This document shows, in pieces, positions 46,391 to 54,345 of a stretch of DNA of 64,000 bases. The DNA is from Thermoplasmatota archaeon (GTDB lineage Archaea; Thermoplasmatota; E2; DHVEG-1): the NCBI GenBank assembly GCA_030619765.1, contig JAUXAU010000001.1, forward strand, positions 1 through 64,000. The letters run 5' to 3'. Within the stretch, counting starts at the first letter, position 1; each line of letters starts with the position of its first letter. A model generated the notes under the pieces. The model worked only from the letters and a program-made list of their open reading frames with translations, did no database searches and was not told the DNA's origin. The position numbers were made by a program, and so were the translations under genes.

Positions 46391-46999
46391 GTGGAAACAG
46401 TTAAGTTGGTATGGATGGACACAGAGACCACAGGATTGAATCCTGAAAAACATGGAATAATTGAACTTGCAATGCTTATACAACTTAATGATGATGTTGT
46501 GGATGAGTTGCATTATTTTATGAATCCTGTAGGAAGGGAATCTACTGAAGAAGCCTTACAAATTTCTGGTCTCACTGCAAAGGAAATTGATGGGTTTGTA
46601 GATTGGAGAAATGTAAAACAAAATATTAAAAGGATACTACAACGATATGTAAATCCTTATAACGCAGAAGATAAATTTGTAGCAGCTGGCTACAATGTAA
46701 AATTTGATTTAGATATGCTTCAAGGGATGTGGAAAGCGTCAGGAGATAAGTATTTGTATTCCTTTTTTGATTCTCCAAAGTTGGATGTTTTATCTTTAGT
46801 GGCTATAGCAAGATGGGTGGGAGTGTTGGATAGATCTCGTTCAAACACATTAAGTAGTGTGGCAAAGTTGATAGGAATTCCTTTTGAGGAAGGAGAAGCA
46901 CATGGAGCATTGGCAGATATTAAGAAAACAAGAGATGTTGCATATATTTTAAAAGACAAAATTCAGAATAGAGTGCCGAGGAGGGTTTTAAAAAAATGA
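46391..46999 (+). CDS. DnaQ-like DEDDh 3'-5' exonuclease
   Basis: 202 residues from GTG 46391 (AAGGAGGAATAA). WMDTETTGLNPEKHGIIELA (Exo I), GYNVKFDLDML (Exo II), HGALADIKKTRDV (Exo III with His-Asp). Proofreading or RNA/DNA end trimming. Confidence 0.9.
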   Translation: METVKLVWMDTETTGLNPEKHGIIELAMLIQLNDDVVDELHYFMNPVGRESTEEALQISGLTAKEIDGFVDWRNVKQNIKRILQRYVNPYNAEDKFVAAGYNVKFDLDMLQGMWKASGDKYLYSFFDSPKLDVLSLVAIARWVGVLDRSRSNTLSSVAKLIGIPFEEGEAHGALADIKKTRDVAYILKDKIQNRVPRRVLKK

Positions 47000-47187
47000 A
47001 AATCATAGTTGAGGTGGCAGACCCGTGGCCTTTTGGTGGATGCGAAGTATTTATTCATGTAGATGATCAAAATGGTAAAGTGTATCAACGAAAAGAGATT
47101 TTGGGAGAGAATTTGTTTGTAGCGGGTTTTGATCAGATCTGGAAAATAATAGGAGAAGAGATAAGCTATAATTGGAGGACAGGGTGA
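46996..47187 (+). CDS. Hypothetical 63-residue protein
   Basis: ATGA-coupled to the exonuclease. Small beta protein (IIVEVADPWPFGGCEVFIHVDDQNG). Function unknown. Confidence 0.5.
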   Translation: MKIIVEVADPWPFGGCEVFIHVDDQNGKVYQRKEILGENLFVAGFDQIWKIIGEEISYNWRTG

Positions 47188-48404
47188 AAATAGTTGTAGT
47201 TGGACTTGGAACAATTGGGTTGCCTGTGGCGGCTGCATTTGCTTCTGTGGGATGCGAAGTTGTTGGTGTAGAAGAATCTAAAAGTGTAAGAGCTTCTATT
47301 ACACTTAAACGATTAGAAAAGTTTAAGTTGTTAACTCCAATAAAAATGTTTGATGTAACATCAAATATAGATGTAGTAAAAGATGCAGATGCCATTGTTG
47401 TATGTGTGGGACTTGATTGGAATGGAAAGGAGCCAGTATTTGATCCTTTTGTAGACTTATTAAGAGTGCTTGGAAGACGAATAAAAAAAGGAGTTCTTAT
47501 CTGTGTAGAGACAACGATACCTCCCGGGACAATGGTAGGCGTTGTAAAGACTCAGTTGGAGATGAGTGGCGGTTTGATTGCAGGAAAGGATTTTTACCTT
47601 GTACATGCTCCAGAAAGAATAGCAGCAGGAAGGGAGATGTATAATCTTTTGTTCTTGCCAAGAGTGATAGGAGGCTATTCTGAAAAATGCCGGCAGAAAG
47701 GATTGGAATTATATTCCAAAATAAATAAAAATGTTACATTGATGTCTTTAGAAACTGCAGAGATAACCAAGTTGGTAGAGAATGCTTATAGGGATGTCAA
47801 TATAGCATTTGCAAATGAGGTGTCTCTTATTTGTGATGCCTTTGGAGTAGATGTAGGAGATGTGAGAGTACGTGTAAACGAATTGCCTGATATTATCGGA
47901 GCGATGAATAATCCAGTTAGAAATATGCACGTTCCTGGGATAGGGGTTGGAGGGTATTGCTTACCAAAAGATTCACACTTGTTGTTATGGGGGTGGAAAA
48001 CTCTCTTGTTTCCTAATTGCGAGTATAGACCTCCTGTTCCGTCTGTAATTGAAAATGCAAGATGGCTCAATGATATGATGCCAGAAAGAGTTGCTGGAAA
48101 AATCAATCGATTAGTTGAAAATAGATGTCTTAAGGATCCAAGAATTCTTATATTAGGAGTTGGGTTTGCTCCAGGAATTACAGATAATAGAAATTCTCCA
48201 GCAATAGAGCTTTTTAAGCTTTTGCATTACAGAACATATTTACATGATCCTTATCAAAAACGATATAGAAATGAAATAGATGCTGATATTACTGTTTTAG
48301 CAACTGCGCATGATTGGTATAGACTTCATTTAGAACCTTTGATTTTGGAAGCTCTGCTAAGAGATAGAGTTGTTTGTACGAAAGGGGAAAGGATATGGAA
48401 ATGA
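47184..48404 (+). CDS. UDP-GlcNAc/ManNAc 6-dehydrogenase-like (WbpA/WecC type)
   Basis: 406 residues from GTG 47184 (GGAGGACAGG). KIVVVGLGTIGLPVAAAFA (NAD), ETTIPPGTM, HAPERIAAG, ETAEITKLVENAYRDVNIAFANE, GIGVGGYCLPKDSHLL (catalytic Cys). Oxidises a UDP-N-acetylhexosamine to the uronic acid, step one of the diacetamido-uronate pathway. Confidence 0.88.
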   Translation: MKIVVVGLGTIGLPVAAAFASVGCEVVGVEESKSVRASITLKRLEKFKLLTPIKMFDVTSNIDVVKDADAIVVCVGLDWNGKEPVFDPFVDLLRVLGRRIKKGVLICVETTIPPGTMVGVVKTQLEMSGGLIAGKDFYLVHAPERIAAGREMYNLLFLPRVIGGYSEKCRQKGLELYSKINKNVTLMSLETAEITKLVENAYRDVNIAFANEVSLICDAFGVDVGDVRVRVNELPDIIGAMNNPVRNMHVPGIGVGGYCLPKDSHLLLWGWKTLLFPNCEYRPPVPSVIENARWLNDMMPERVAGKINRLVENRCLKDPRILILGVGFAPGITDNRNSPAIELFKLLHYRTYLHDPYQKRYRNEIDADITVLATAHDWYRLHLEPLILEALLRDRVVCTKGERIWK

Positions 48405-48583
48405 TTATTATAAGCAAATACAATTTCGATAATTTGTTTCAGCAGACTTTAGACAAGCTTAAACTTGAGAGATTTACAAGTGATGAGAAAAGTGCCCAAT
48501 TTGAAAATACACCTATTGGTCAAATGCACAGAGCATTTCATTATGAGGTATGTGTGTTGAAAGATAGATTGGAGAAAGGGTAA
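48395..48583 (+). CDS. Hypothetical 62-residue protein
   Basis: ATG 48395 after GAAAGGGGAAAGG. Charged, helical. Function unknown. Confidence 0.5.
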   Translation: MEMIIISKYNFDNLFQQTLDKLKLERFTSDEKSAQFENTPIGQMHRAFHYEVCVLKDRLEKG

Positions 48584-48585
48584 TC

Positions 48586-48828
48586 ATGAAACATACACCG
48601 GGACCGTGGGAATGGAGATCCATAGATGGCGGCTGGGACGGCGTAGATTCAAGTTATGGCTTGATATGCAAGCTTAGCCTGAATAATCGTGCCAACGCTC
48701 GCCTGATAGCAACGGCACCGAAGCTGCTTAAGGCATGTAAGGCAGCTCTCGCAAAGTGCCCGTTTCCGGTTGGTGCAGCGCTAGTTAAAGAGCAATTGCA
48801 GATCGTTATTGCCGAGGCAGAGGAATAG
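48586..48828 (+). CDS. Small TPGPW-family phage protein, GC-rich
   Basis: 80 residues; HTPGPWEWRS...NARLIATAPKLLKACKAAL is a widespread small phage protein pattern of unknown function. Its base composition is much richer in G and C than the neighbours, a sign of recent acquisition. Confidence 0.75.
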   Translation: MKHTPGPWEWRSIDGGWDGVDSSYGLICKLSLNNRANARLIATAPKLLKACKAALAKCPFPVGAALVKEQLQIVIAEAEE

Positions 48829-48832
48829 ACCG

Positions 48833-49132
48833 ATGAATGAGACAAGCTGTAAATTTAATAAAGCATGGATTGGACTTTGCGGCAAGGAACCAGTTAATGA
48901 ACGAGGTATGTGTCCAGAGCATGCTGTAAAAAAATGTGTTTCGTGTGGTAAACCAGCTACAAGAGAATGTAGCCATACAGGCCAATTTGTATGTGGTTAT
49001 TCGTTATGTGATGATTGTAGGCATGGGATTCCGCCGGCCGGTGAAGAGGGATATTTTGGTTGTGCCGGGGGTCATGTATCAAAGAAAGTGTACAAGAAGC
49101 AACATGAAGAAAGATATAGCAAAAAGGAGTAA
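48833..49132 (+). CDS. Cysteine-rich phage protein
   Basis: 99 residues from ATG 48833 with many Cys/His (CKF, CGKEP, CPEHAVKKCVSCGKPATREC, CGYSLCDDC, CAGGH), a probable multi-zinc protein. Common type in phages; function unknown. The first part shares the GC-rich composition. Confidence 0.65.
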   Translation: MNETSCKFNKAWIGLCGKEPVNERGMCPEHAVKKCVSCGKPATRECSHTGQFVCGYSLCDDCRHGIPPAGEEGYFGCAGGHVSKKVYKKQHEERYSKKE

Positions 49133-49136
49133 AGAT

Positions 49137-49289
49137 GTGAAAGCAAAAATGGTTCAAGTTCAGAATCCAAGAACAAAAAAATGGGTGAAAATAAATACAC
49201 AAACAGGTGTAATAGTTGCTCATAAGAAAACAGTTGGCCCATATAAGAATGTAGAAAAAAAGGAGCAAGGGAATGGAAGCAACAATTAG
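49137..49289 (+). CDS. 50-residue basic protein
   Basis: GTG 49137 behind AAAGGAGTAAAGAT. VQVQNPRTKKWVKINTQTGVIVAHKK resembles short phage proteins of unknown role. Confidence 0.55.
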   Translation: MKAKMVQVQNPRTKKWVKINTQTGVIVAHKKTVGPYKNVEKKEQGNGSNN

Positions 49290-49488
49290 TGATATAGTTG
49301 TAAAGATGCCATTATGGATTTGGTTGTTGGTATTGAATGTGGGATTGACTGGATTTGTGATAGAAGGCTTTGTTAGAAAAATGCAAGATATTAAAAGAAA
49401 ATCTGTGAGAAGTGTTGAAGCTGCTTGTGTTTTAATGTCTACATACATTCCAAGAAAAGTCAGAAGGAAAAAGAGATTATGCCGGTAA
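49273..49488 (+). CDS. Small single-span membrane protein
   Basis: 71 residues, ATG 49273 behind AAAGGAGCAAGGGA. One span (LWIWLLVLNVGLTGFVI) and basic C-terminus. Function unknown. Confidence 0.55.
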   Translation: MEATISDIVVKMPLWIWLLVLNVGLTGFVIEGFVRKMQDIKRKSVRSVEAACVLMSTYIPRKVRRKKRLCR

Positions 49489-49802
49489 AGTTGACTGCAG
49501 AAAAAGTTAAGATGCTCCGAGAAGAATATGCTGAGGGAATAAGGGAAATAAAATTGTTAAGAATGAAAGCTGATCTATTTGGAGCTGAACTTATTGGAAA
49601 AATCAGTCTGCTCGAAATTGAGATTGCTGAGGAAGTAGAAGCATTTAAACAAAAAGTAATAGGTGCAAGATATGGAATTACGGAAATGCAGGTAAGTAGA
49701 ATATTGAGTGGCAAGCAATGGAAGGACACAAAAGAAGTTGTAAAGGATATGGGTAGAACACAAGAATGTCCTGAATGGATGGTGATAGATGCGAGGCGTT
49801 AA
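49479..49802 (+). CDS. Hypothetical helical protein with HTH-like end
   Basis: 107 residues from ATG 49479. ARYGITEMQVSRILSGKQW is HTH-like. May bind DNA. Confidence 0.5.
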   Translation: MPVKLTAEKVKMLREEYAEGIREIKLLRMKADLFGAELIGKISLLEIEIAEEVEAFKQKVIGARYGITEMQVSRILSGKQWKDTKEVVKDMGRTQECPEWMVIDARR

Positions 49803-49959
49803 GGTTAAATTGTTGAGGAAAATATTGGGGCAGAATCTAAAGAAGATTCCACCTAGACATGTTCAGAGAGTTTGGAAACATCTTAAGAGAGCATACAACA
49901 GAATACCTTGGAATAAGAGACATGATGTTTGGAAGGAATTGGAAGGAGTAAAGTCGTGA
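49789..49959 (+). CDS. 56-residue basic protein
   Basis: Missing from the ORF track. Starts inside the end of the previous gene; strongly basic (RKILGQNLKKIPPRHVQRVWKHLKRAYNRIPWNKRH). Overlaps the next gene's GTG. Confidence 0.5.
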   Translation: MRGVKVKLLRKILGQNLKKIPPRHVQRVWKHLKRAYNRIPWNKRHDVWKELEGVKS

Positions 49960-50330
49960 GTGAAATTGTTCGTAAAACACAAGCAGGTACATGGAATGGT
50001 GATAAAGAAGAACTTGATGGTAAAGAGTTCATTAAAGAACGAACGAAAACATTGCTTGAGGTTATTCATGATGGAAGACCGATTATTGATGCTGGTGTTG
50101 CTGAGTTTGTTACACAAGTTTATCATCAAGGAAGAAAAGATATGTATGAAAAGGTTTTCGAAGTTGTTAATAAGAAGCTCCCTGAAATTGCGATGAAAGC
50201 TTTTGAGCATGTGAATAAGCGATTGGAGGAAAGATTATGGATGAAGAATTCATCAAGAAGCAAGCAAAAGGGTTATCTGAGCTTGTGGGTACGACTGCGA
50301 TCGGCATTTCGTTTTTTGAAGAAGTGTTAG
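49956..50330 (+). CDS. Hypothetical protein, tandem paralog 1
   Basis: 124 residues from GTG 49956 (GGAGTAAAGTC). VAEFVTQVYHQGRKDMYEKVFEVVNKKLPEIAMK is similar to EEVLVRVYKKGRDDQFKQDVEVTQRELPKIIK of the next gene. The C-terminal 35 residues overlap the next gene in another frame. Confidence 0.5.
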   Translation: MSEIVRKTQAGTWNGDKEELDGKEFIKERTKTLLEVIHDGRPIIDAGVAEFVTQVYHQGRKDMYEKVFEVVNKKLPEIAMKAFEHVNKRLEERLWMKNSSRSKQKGYLSLWVRLRSAFRFLKKC

Positions 50331-50470
50331 TAAGAGTTTATAAGAAAGGACGAGACGATCAGTTTAAGCAGGATGTAGAAGTTACTCAAAGAGAACTTCC
50401 TAAAATAATAAAAGAACAGCTTGATCAGTGTCAAATGAGAGCTAATAAAGCAATTGATAAGGAGGGGTAA
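50237..50470 (+). CDS. Hypothetical protein, tandem paralog 2
   Basis: 77 residues, ATG 50237 behind GGAGGAAAGATT. Related to the upstream gene; the pair looks like a duplication in which the first copy has run past its original stop into the second. Confidence 0.55.
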   Translation: MDEEFIKKQAKGLSELVGTTAIGISFFEEVLVRVYKKGRDDQFKQDVEVTQRELPKIIKEQLDQCQMRANKAIDKEG

Positions 50471-50472
50471 AA

Positions 50473-51108
50473 ATGGAAGTAGTAGTTGATGGTATTCAAT
50501 ATGCGCCAGTAAAAACAGTACAAGTACATAATTTTCCAAAACTGGAATCTCCGTTTGTAAGAACAGGAGTGAAACATGGAATTATAGATGAGATTGCAGA
50601 AGATATGGAATGGGTGTTTGAAGATGATGAAGTGATTTGTTCCGAAAAGATAAATGGAACAAATGTTTCTATTGTAATTCAGGGAGGACAACTGATAGGA
50701 ATCTACAACAGAAAAAATAAGATAGAAATTGGCATTTTGGAAACTAATCGATTTTTGGAGGGCACAAGAAACGCACGTGCAAAAGGTTGGATTAAATTAG
50801 ATCAAGATGGACAATTTTTTGGGGAATTGATGGGGCCTGGAATTCAAGGAAACTTTCTGAAGTTGCAGCAGTGCTTGTGGTTTCCTTTCAGGTACATGAG
50901 AGAAAAATGTAAGTGGAGATCATGGGGCAAGTATCCAAAAACTTTTGATGTGATAAGTGAATGGTTTAAAGAGGATCTGTTTAGTTTAATCTACATGCAT
51001 TATTTTGCAGTAGAAAAAGTAATGTCGGAAGGAGTTGTATTTTATCAACCATCGACAGGAAGGATGGCAAAGTTGAGAAGGGATATGTTTTCGTGGTATA
51101 AGAAGTAG
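50473..51108 (+). CDS. RNA ligase (Rnl2-like nucleotidyltransferase)
   Basis: 211 residues. CSEKINGTNVSIVIQ carries the adenylated Lys (KxNG, ~residue 59), IGIYNRKNKI motif Ia, FFGELMGPGI motif III, SEGVVFYQP motif IV and KLRRDMFSW motif V. Seals RNA ends, in phages usually to repair tRNAs cut by host anticodon nucleases. A structured ncRNA and tRNA-His follow. Confidence 0.85.
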   Translation: MEVVVDGIQYAPVKTVQVHNFPKLESPFVRTGVKHGIIDEIAEDMEWVFEDDEVICSEKINGTNVSIVIQGGQLIGIYNRKNKIEIGILETNRFLEGTRNARAKGWIKLDQDGQFFGELMGPGIQGNFLKLQQCLWFPFRYMREKCKWRSWGKYPKTFDVISEWFKEDLFSLIYMHYFAVEKVMSEGVVFYQPSTGRMAKLRRDMFSWYKK

Positions 51109-51271
51109 CCACTTGCGATGTGGCAGCATTGGGTAAGGTTGCACTATCTTTAGGAACGGTTCTGCCAAAACGGACGGGGATTTGTAGCGTGCGAAAGGTG
51201 CGTGCGATGGGCAAAGATCATCCATCAGGGTACAGGTGCCGAGTGTGGAATCCGGCCAGGTGGCTTTTTTT
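51107..51271 (+). ncRNA. Structured RNA with intrinsic terminator
   Basis: 165 nt, clearly more GC-rich than its surroundings and without a good frame. Ends pair (AGCCAC at 51107, GTGGCT at 51260) and the 3' end is a run of seven T. Inner hairpins include GCAGC..GTTGC and GATGG..CCATC. Either a free-standing small RNA or a riboswitch/attenuator for the next gene, whose AGGAGG starts in the T run. Class unknown. Confidence 0.6.
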
Positions 51272-51282
51272 AGGAGGAAAAA

Positions 51283-51375
51283 GTGACGATGTTAATTGAG
51301 ATTGTAGCTTATTCTTTAGCTTTGATAGCAATATCACTTTTTGTTTTCTCTGTTTGGAGGGATAGGATAAAATGA
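51283..51375 (+). CDS. 30-residue membrane peptide
   Basis: GTG 51283 after AGGAGGAAAAA. One span (LIEIVAYSLALIAISLFVFSVW) and RDRIK tail. Directly behind the ncRNA terminator. Confidence 0.5.
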   Translation: MTMLIEIVAYSLALIAISLFVFSVWRDRIK

Positions 51376-51509
51376 ATGCAGAAGAATTTTTTGAAAGGGT
51401 GGAGAGCTCATTGGGAGAGACAAAGTGTCGTGATCCAAGTGGATGTGATTATTTTATATCTGATATGGATGAGTTGTTTGATGATTGGAATGAAAAGGCA
51501 GAGAGATGA
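51372..51509 (+). CDS. 45-residue acidic protein
   Basis: ATGA-coupled at 51372. Acidic, with KCRDPSGCDYF. Function unknown. Confidence 0.45.
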   Translation: MNAEEFFERVESSLGETKCRDPSGCDYFISDMDELFDDWNEKAER

Positions 51510-51519
51510 GTAAAAAATA

Positions 51520-51591
51520 GTGTGGTTAGTTTAATGGAAAAACACTGGACTGTGAATTCAGAGATTAGGGTTCGAATCCCGACCACACCCA
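51520..51591 (+). tRNA. tRNA-His (anticodon GUG)
   Basis: Acceptor GTGTGG../..CCACAC with 3' CCA encoded, D arm GTTT..AAAC, anticodon stem CTGGA/TTCAG with loop CTGTGAA, T-loop TTCGAAT. One T-stem pair is weak. Confidence 0.85.
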
Positions 51592-51604
51592 TAAGGAGAA
51601 TAAA

Positions 51605-51697
51605 ATGTTTTGGATGGAATTTTTAACGGGAGTTGTGGTAATGGCATTGATAGAGGCTATTTGGATATGTGTTGTAATGTATAATTGGGGAGGATAA
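51605..51697 (+). CDS. 30-residue membrane peptide
   Basis: ATG 51605 after AAGGAGAATAAA. Single span (FLTGVVVMALIEAIWICVVMY). Function unknown. Confidence 0.5.
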   Translation: MFWMEFLTGVVVMALIEAIWICVVMYNWGG

Positions 51698-51699
51698 GA

Positions 51700-51945
51700 A
51701 TGAGGTTTGAAAAAGTTGAGAAGATAGAAGATAGTATACAATCAACTTCTTTTATGACTGTGCGTGATTTAATAAATATGTTGACCAAAGAATTGGAGGA
51801 GAATGAAGTTGATAATACTGTGATTGGACATTTTGAAGAAGATCATGATAAAGAAACAATTACACTTGTTGAATCTATTTCTTCTGCAGAAGTTAAAATT
51901 ATAGATGACCATTTGCAGATGAGGTTTGGTTGGGAGTTGGTGTAG
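51700..51945 (+). CDS. Hypothetical 81-residue acidic protein
   Basis: ATG 51700 behind GGGGAGGATAAGA. FMTVRDLINMLTKELEENEVDNTVIGH fits a small acidic helical protein. Function unknown. Confidence 0.5.
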   Translation: MRFEKVEKIEDSIQSTSFMTVRDLINMLTKELEENEVDNTVIGHFEEDHDKETITLVESISSAEVKIIDDHLQMRFGWELV

Positions 51946-52200
51946 ATGTCAGGATATTGGAATGGGTTAATTCTTGTAGGTTTTTTGATAGCAGTGGGAA
52001 TATATGTATGGTTGATGCTTACTTGGGGAGTGAGCCCTAAGAGAAGTGTTTACAAGATTCCAAAAGTTACAACATTTGCAATGAGACCATCTACAAGGGA
52101 ACTTCGTATAAGGTTTAGAATAAAAGTTAAAAGGGCAAAAAGGAAACAAAGAATTATGGTAGTGTTTAGAAAAGTGCTGGATGTTATATTCCCGAGTTGA
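51946..52200 (+). CDS. Small membrane protein with basic tail
   Basis: 84 residues. One N-terminal span (LILVGFLIAVGIYVWLMLTW) and a Lys/Arg-rich tail. Starts directly after the previous stop. Confidence 0.5.
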   Translation: MSGYWNGLILVGFLIAVGIYVWLMLTWGVSPKRSVYKIPKVTTFAMRPSTRELRIRFRIKVKRAKRKQRIMVVFRKVLDVIFPS

Positions 52201-52211
52201 GGAGGAGAAAT

Positions 52212-52577
52212 ATGGATTGTGGTTGTAGAAAATGTGAAGTTCCAATGAGGTGTGCAGTAGTTAAAGAAAAGTTGAAGGCTGAGATTAAATATGACAAGGA
52301 TTCAAAACCACATGAGATAGTAATGGGTGGGGATCCTGAAAATCCTACGTGGAAGGAATATTTGGATCAGTACAAGGAAGAATTTCAGCCACATATAGAA
52401 GCAATTAAAGAAGCGATATTAGAAGCAAAGTTAGAAAACACAGTTGCTAGTAATATATGTAATGATATTTATTTTGTTGTGGGTGATGTGGGTGTTGGAT
52501 TTACTTGGCGTGCATGGGGAGACCTTTTGCAAGCGATTCACAATAAGCGTGAAGGATATATGATGTACTATATGTAA
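52212..52577 (+). CDS. Hypothetical 121-residue protein
   Basis: ATG 52212 behind GAGGAGGAGAAAT. Cysteine-rich start (DCGCRKCEVPMRC), then helical. Function unknown. Confidence 0.55.
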   Translation: MDCGCRKCEVPMRCAVVKEKLKAEIKYDKDSKPHEIVMGGDPENPTWKEYLDQYKEEFQPHIEAIKEAILEAKLENTVASNICNDIYFVVGDVGVGFTWRAWGDLLQAIHNKREGYMMYYM

Positions 52578-52588
52578 AGGTGGTTAGT

Positions 52589-53032
52589 ATGATCATGAAG
52601 ATGGATGTTAGTGGTATCTACATGCAATTAGAAGGAAAGGAATTTGTTGAAGAATATCATGTTAGACATAAGGTGAAGTCTGCTTTGATACTACGCAATT
52701 ATAATACAAAGAAAGCAATGGAGTCTGTTAAGAACATTGTGTCATCTATTATGGGTAAAACAGTTGTTGAAATTGGAGCTGGAGTGGGTTATCTTGCTAT
52801 AGAAATGGCAAAATATGCTAAGAGGGTTTTTGCTATAGAAGCTGATCCTGCGTGGTCATGGTATTTCACTGAATACTTGTATAAAAACAAGCCAAAGAAT
52901 TTAACGTGGGTTTTTGGTAGTGCTGATGAGATTCCTATAATAGCAGATGTGGCAATAATTTGTTCATGTTCAGGAATAAAAGATATGAAGAAGAAGGCTT
53001 ATAAGATGGCAAAGAAGGTGTTAATTCTGTAG
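52589..53032 (+). CDS. SAM-dependent methyltransferase-like protein
   Basis: 147 residues from ATG 52589 (AAAGGTGGTTAGT). MGKTVVEIGAGVGYLAIEMAKYAKRVFAIEADPAW is a class I SAM-binding fold. Short; substrate unknown. Confidence 0.65.
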   Translation: MIMKMDVSGIYMQLEGKEFVEEYHVRHKVKSALILRNYNTKKAMESVKNIVSSIMGKTVVEIGAGVGYLAIEMAKYAKRVFAIEADPAWSWYFTEYLYKNKPKNLTWVFGSADEIPIIADVAIICSCSGIKDMKKKAYKMAKKVLIL

Positions 53033-53051
53033 AAAAAATAAGGGGTATATA

Positions 53052-53147
53052 ATGGATTGGGAAATAGTTGTAATGACAATTGGTTTTTTTGCTTTCTTAG
53101 GATGGATAGTTTGGTTGTATTTTAGAAGCTTTAATAAGAAGCTTTAG
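53052..53147 (+). CDS. 31-residue membrane peptide
   Basis: ATG 53052 after AGGGGTATATA. Single span (IVVMTIGFFAFLGWIVWLYF). Function unknown. Confidence 0.45.
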   Translation: MDWEIVVMTIGFFAFLGWIVWLYFRSFNKKL

Positions 53148-53167
53148 TACTATTTGAGAAGGCATAA

Positions 53168-53380
53168 GTGAGAAATGCAAGAACACGGGTATATTGTCCT
53201 TGGTGCAGAAGTATAGCAAAGAAAGAAGGGCCGCCTGTAATATTAGGATCAATCAATTTGATTATTTCATACAAGTGTTATGAGTGTGGCTGTCCTTTCA
53301 TAGTTTGTGGGAGGGTTGAGTCTCCGTACAATGTAAAAAGATGTAAGAGGGAGATAAAAGTTGTGATGGAAGATTTATGA
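53168..53380 (+). CDS. Zinc-ribbon protein
   Basis: 70 residues from GTG 53168: YCPWCRS...YKCYECGCPF, a four-Cys zinc ribbon. Coupled to the methyltransferase. Confidence 0.6.
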   Translation: MRNARTRVYCPWCRSIAKKEGPPVILGSINLIISYKCYECGCPFIVCGRVESPYNVKRCKREIKVVMEDL

Positions 53381-54162
53381 GTGTAAAGCTAATGTTGGGC
53401 GATTGTTTGGAAAGGATGAAGGAAATCTTTGATGGTTCTGTTGATATGGTGTTGGCTGATCCACCTTATGGGACAACTGCATGTAAGTGGGATTCTGTTA
53501 TTCCACTTGAGCCGATGTGGGAGCAATTAAAGAGGGTTATTAAGCCTAATGGGGCAATTGTAATGACTGCAAGTCAGCCTTTCACTACGACTTTGATTAG
53601 TAGTAACATGAAGATGTTTAAGTATTGTTGGGTATGGAACAAAACAACACCTGTTGGCCATGTAGTTGCAAGGGTGAGACCGATGCAGTTGCATGAGGAT
53701 GTGTGCGTGTTTAGTACTGGGACAATGCTAAGTGGTGGTAGTAGGAACAATATGGTGTATAATCCTCAAGATTTAAAATTTTATAATAAAATAGTTGATT
53801 CAACAAGGCAGTTGAAAGACAATGAACAAAATCAATTTAGACGGAATAGTCATAAGAAAAATCATTTACAAGAATGGACTAATTATCCTAAGACAATAAT
53901 CCAGTTTAATAAAGTTTTAAGTAAAAGAAGTGTTCATCCTACTCAGAAGCCTGTAGCTCTTATGGAATATCTTATCAAAACTTATACTAATGAAGGTGCA
54001 ATTGTTTTAGATTTTGCAATGGGAAGTGGGTCAACTGGGGTTGCTTGTATTCATACTGGACGAAGTTTTATAGGAATTGAGTTGGATTTAAATTATTTTG
54101 AAGTGGCAAGAAAAAGAATTAGTTGTTCACCGTATCGTATAAAAAGAGAGATAAAAAGTTAA
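53377..54162 (+). CDS. DNA amino-methyltransferase (beta type)
   Basis: 261 residues. VLADPPYGTTACKWD (motif IV) before HPTQKP and LDFAMGSGSTGVACIHTGRSFIGIE (motif I), the beta order. Second of three DNA methyltransferases in the window. Confidence 0.9.
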   Translation: MSVKLMLGDCLERMKEIFDGSVDMVLADPPYGTTACKWDSVIPLEPMWEQLKRVIKPNGAIVMTASQPFTTTLISSNMKMFKYCWVWNKTTPVGHVVARVRPMQLHEDVCVFSTGTMLSGGSRNNMVYNPQDLKFYNKIVDSTRQLKDNEQNQFRRNSHKKNHLQEWTNYPKTIIQFNKVLSKRSVHPTQKPVALMEYLIKTYTNEGAIVLDFAMGSGSTGVACIHTGRSFIGIELDLNYFEVARKRISCSPYRIKREIKS

Positions 54163-54173
54163 AAATAAAGGTT

Positions 54174-54212
54174 GAAAAGCTACAGAAAAAGATGCTTTTC
54201 TAGCTTATTATT
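54174..54212 (+). terminator. Hairpin after methyltransferase, probable terminator
   Basis: GAAAAGC..GCTTTTC, 7 bp, followed by TAGCTTATTATT. T-run is imperfect. Confidence 0.45.
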
Positions 54213-54241
54213 GGTGTTTTACCTTACATTTCCGTTAAAAA

Positions 54242-54269
54242 TTTACGTTGTATATATAGCTTTTATGAT
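54242..54269 (+). promoter_or_regulatory. Candidate late promoter before terminase
   Basis: TTTACG, 16-bp spacer, TATGAT in an AT-rich gap 80 bp before the small terminase gene. Weaker than the other promoters. Confidence 0.35.
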
Positions 54270-54345
54270 ATTATTTTTATGGTATTTTAAAAAATTTGAG
54301 TGATTGAAATAGGAGGATGGGGAGAGAGGGGAGTAGGCAGGCAGT

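Noticed and set aside
51107-51271. Cobalamin riboswitch (tempting because of the B12-dependent reductase)
   Set aside because: The B12-box and core consensus are not found, and the reductase gene is 8 kb upstream with no such leader.
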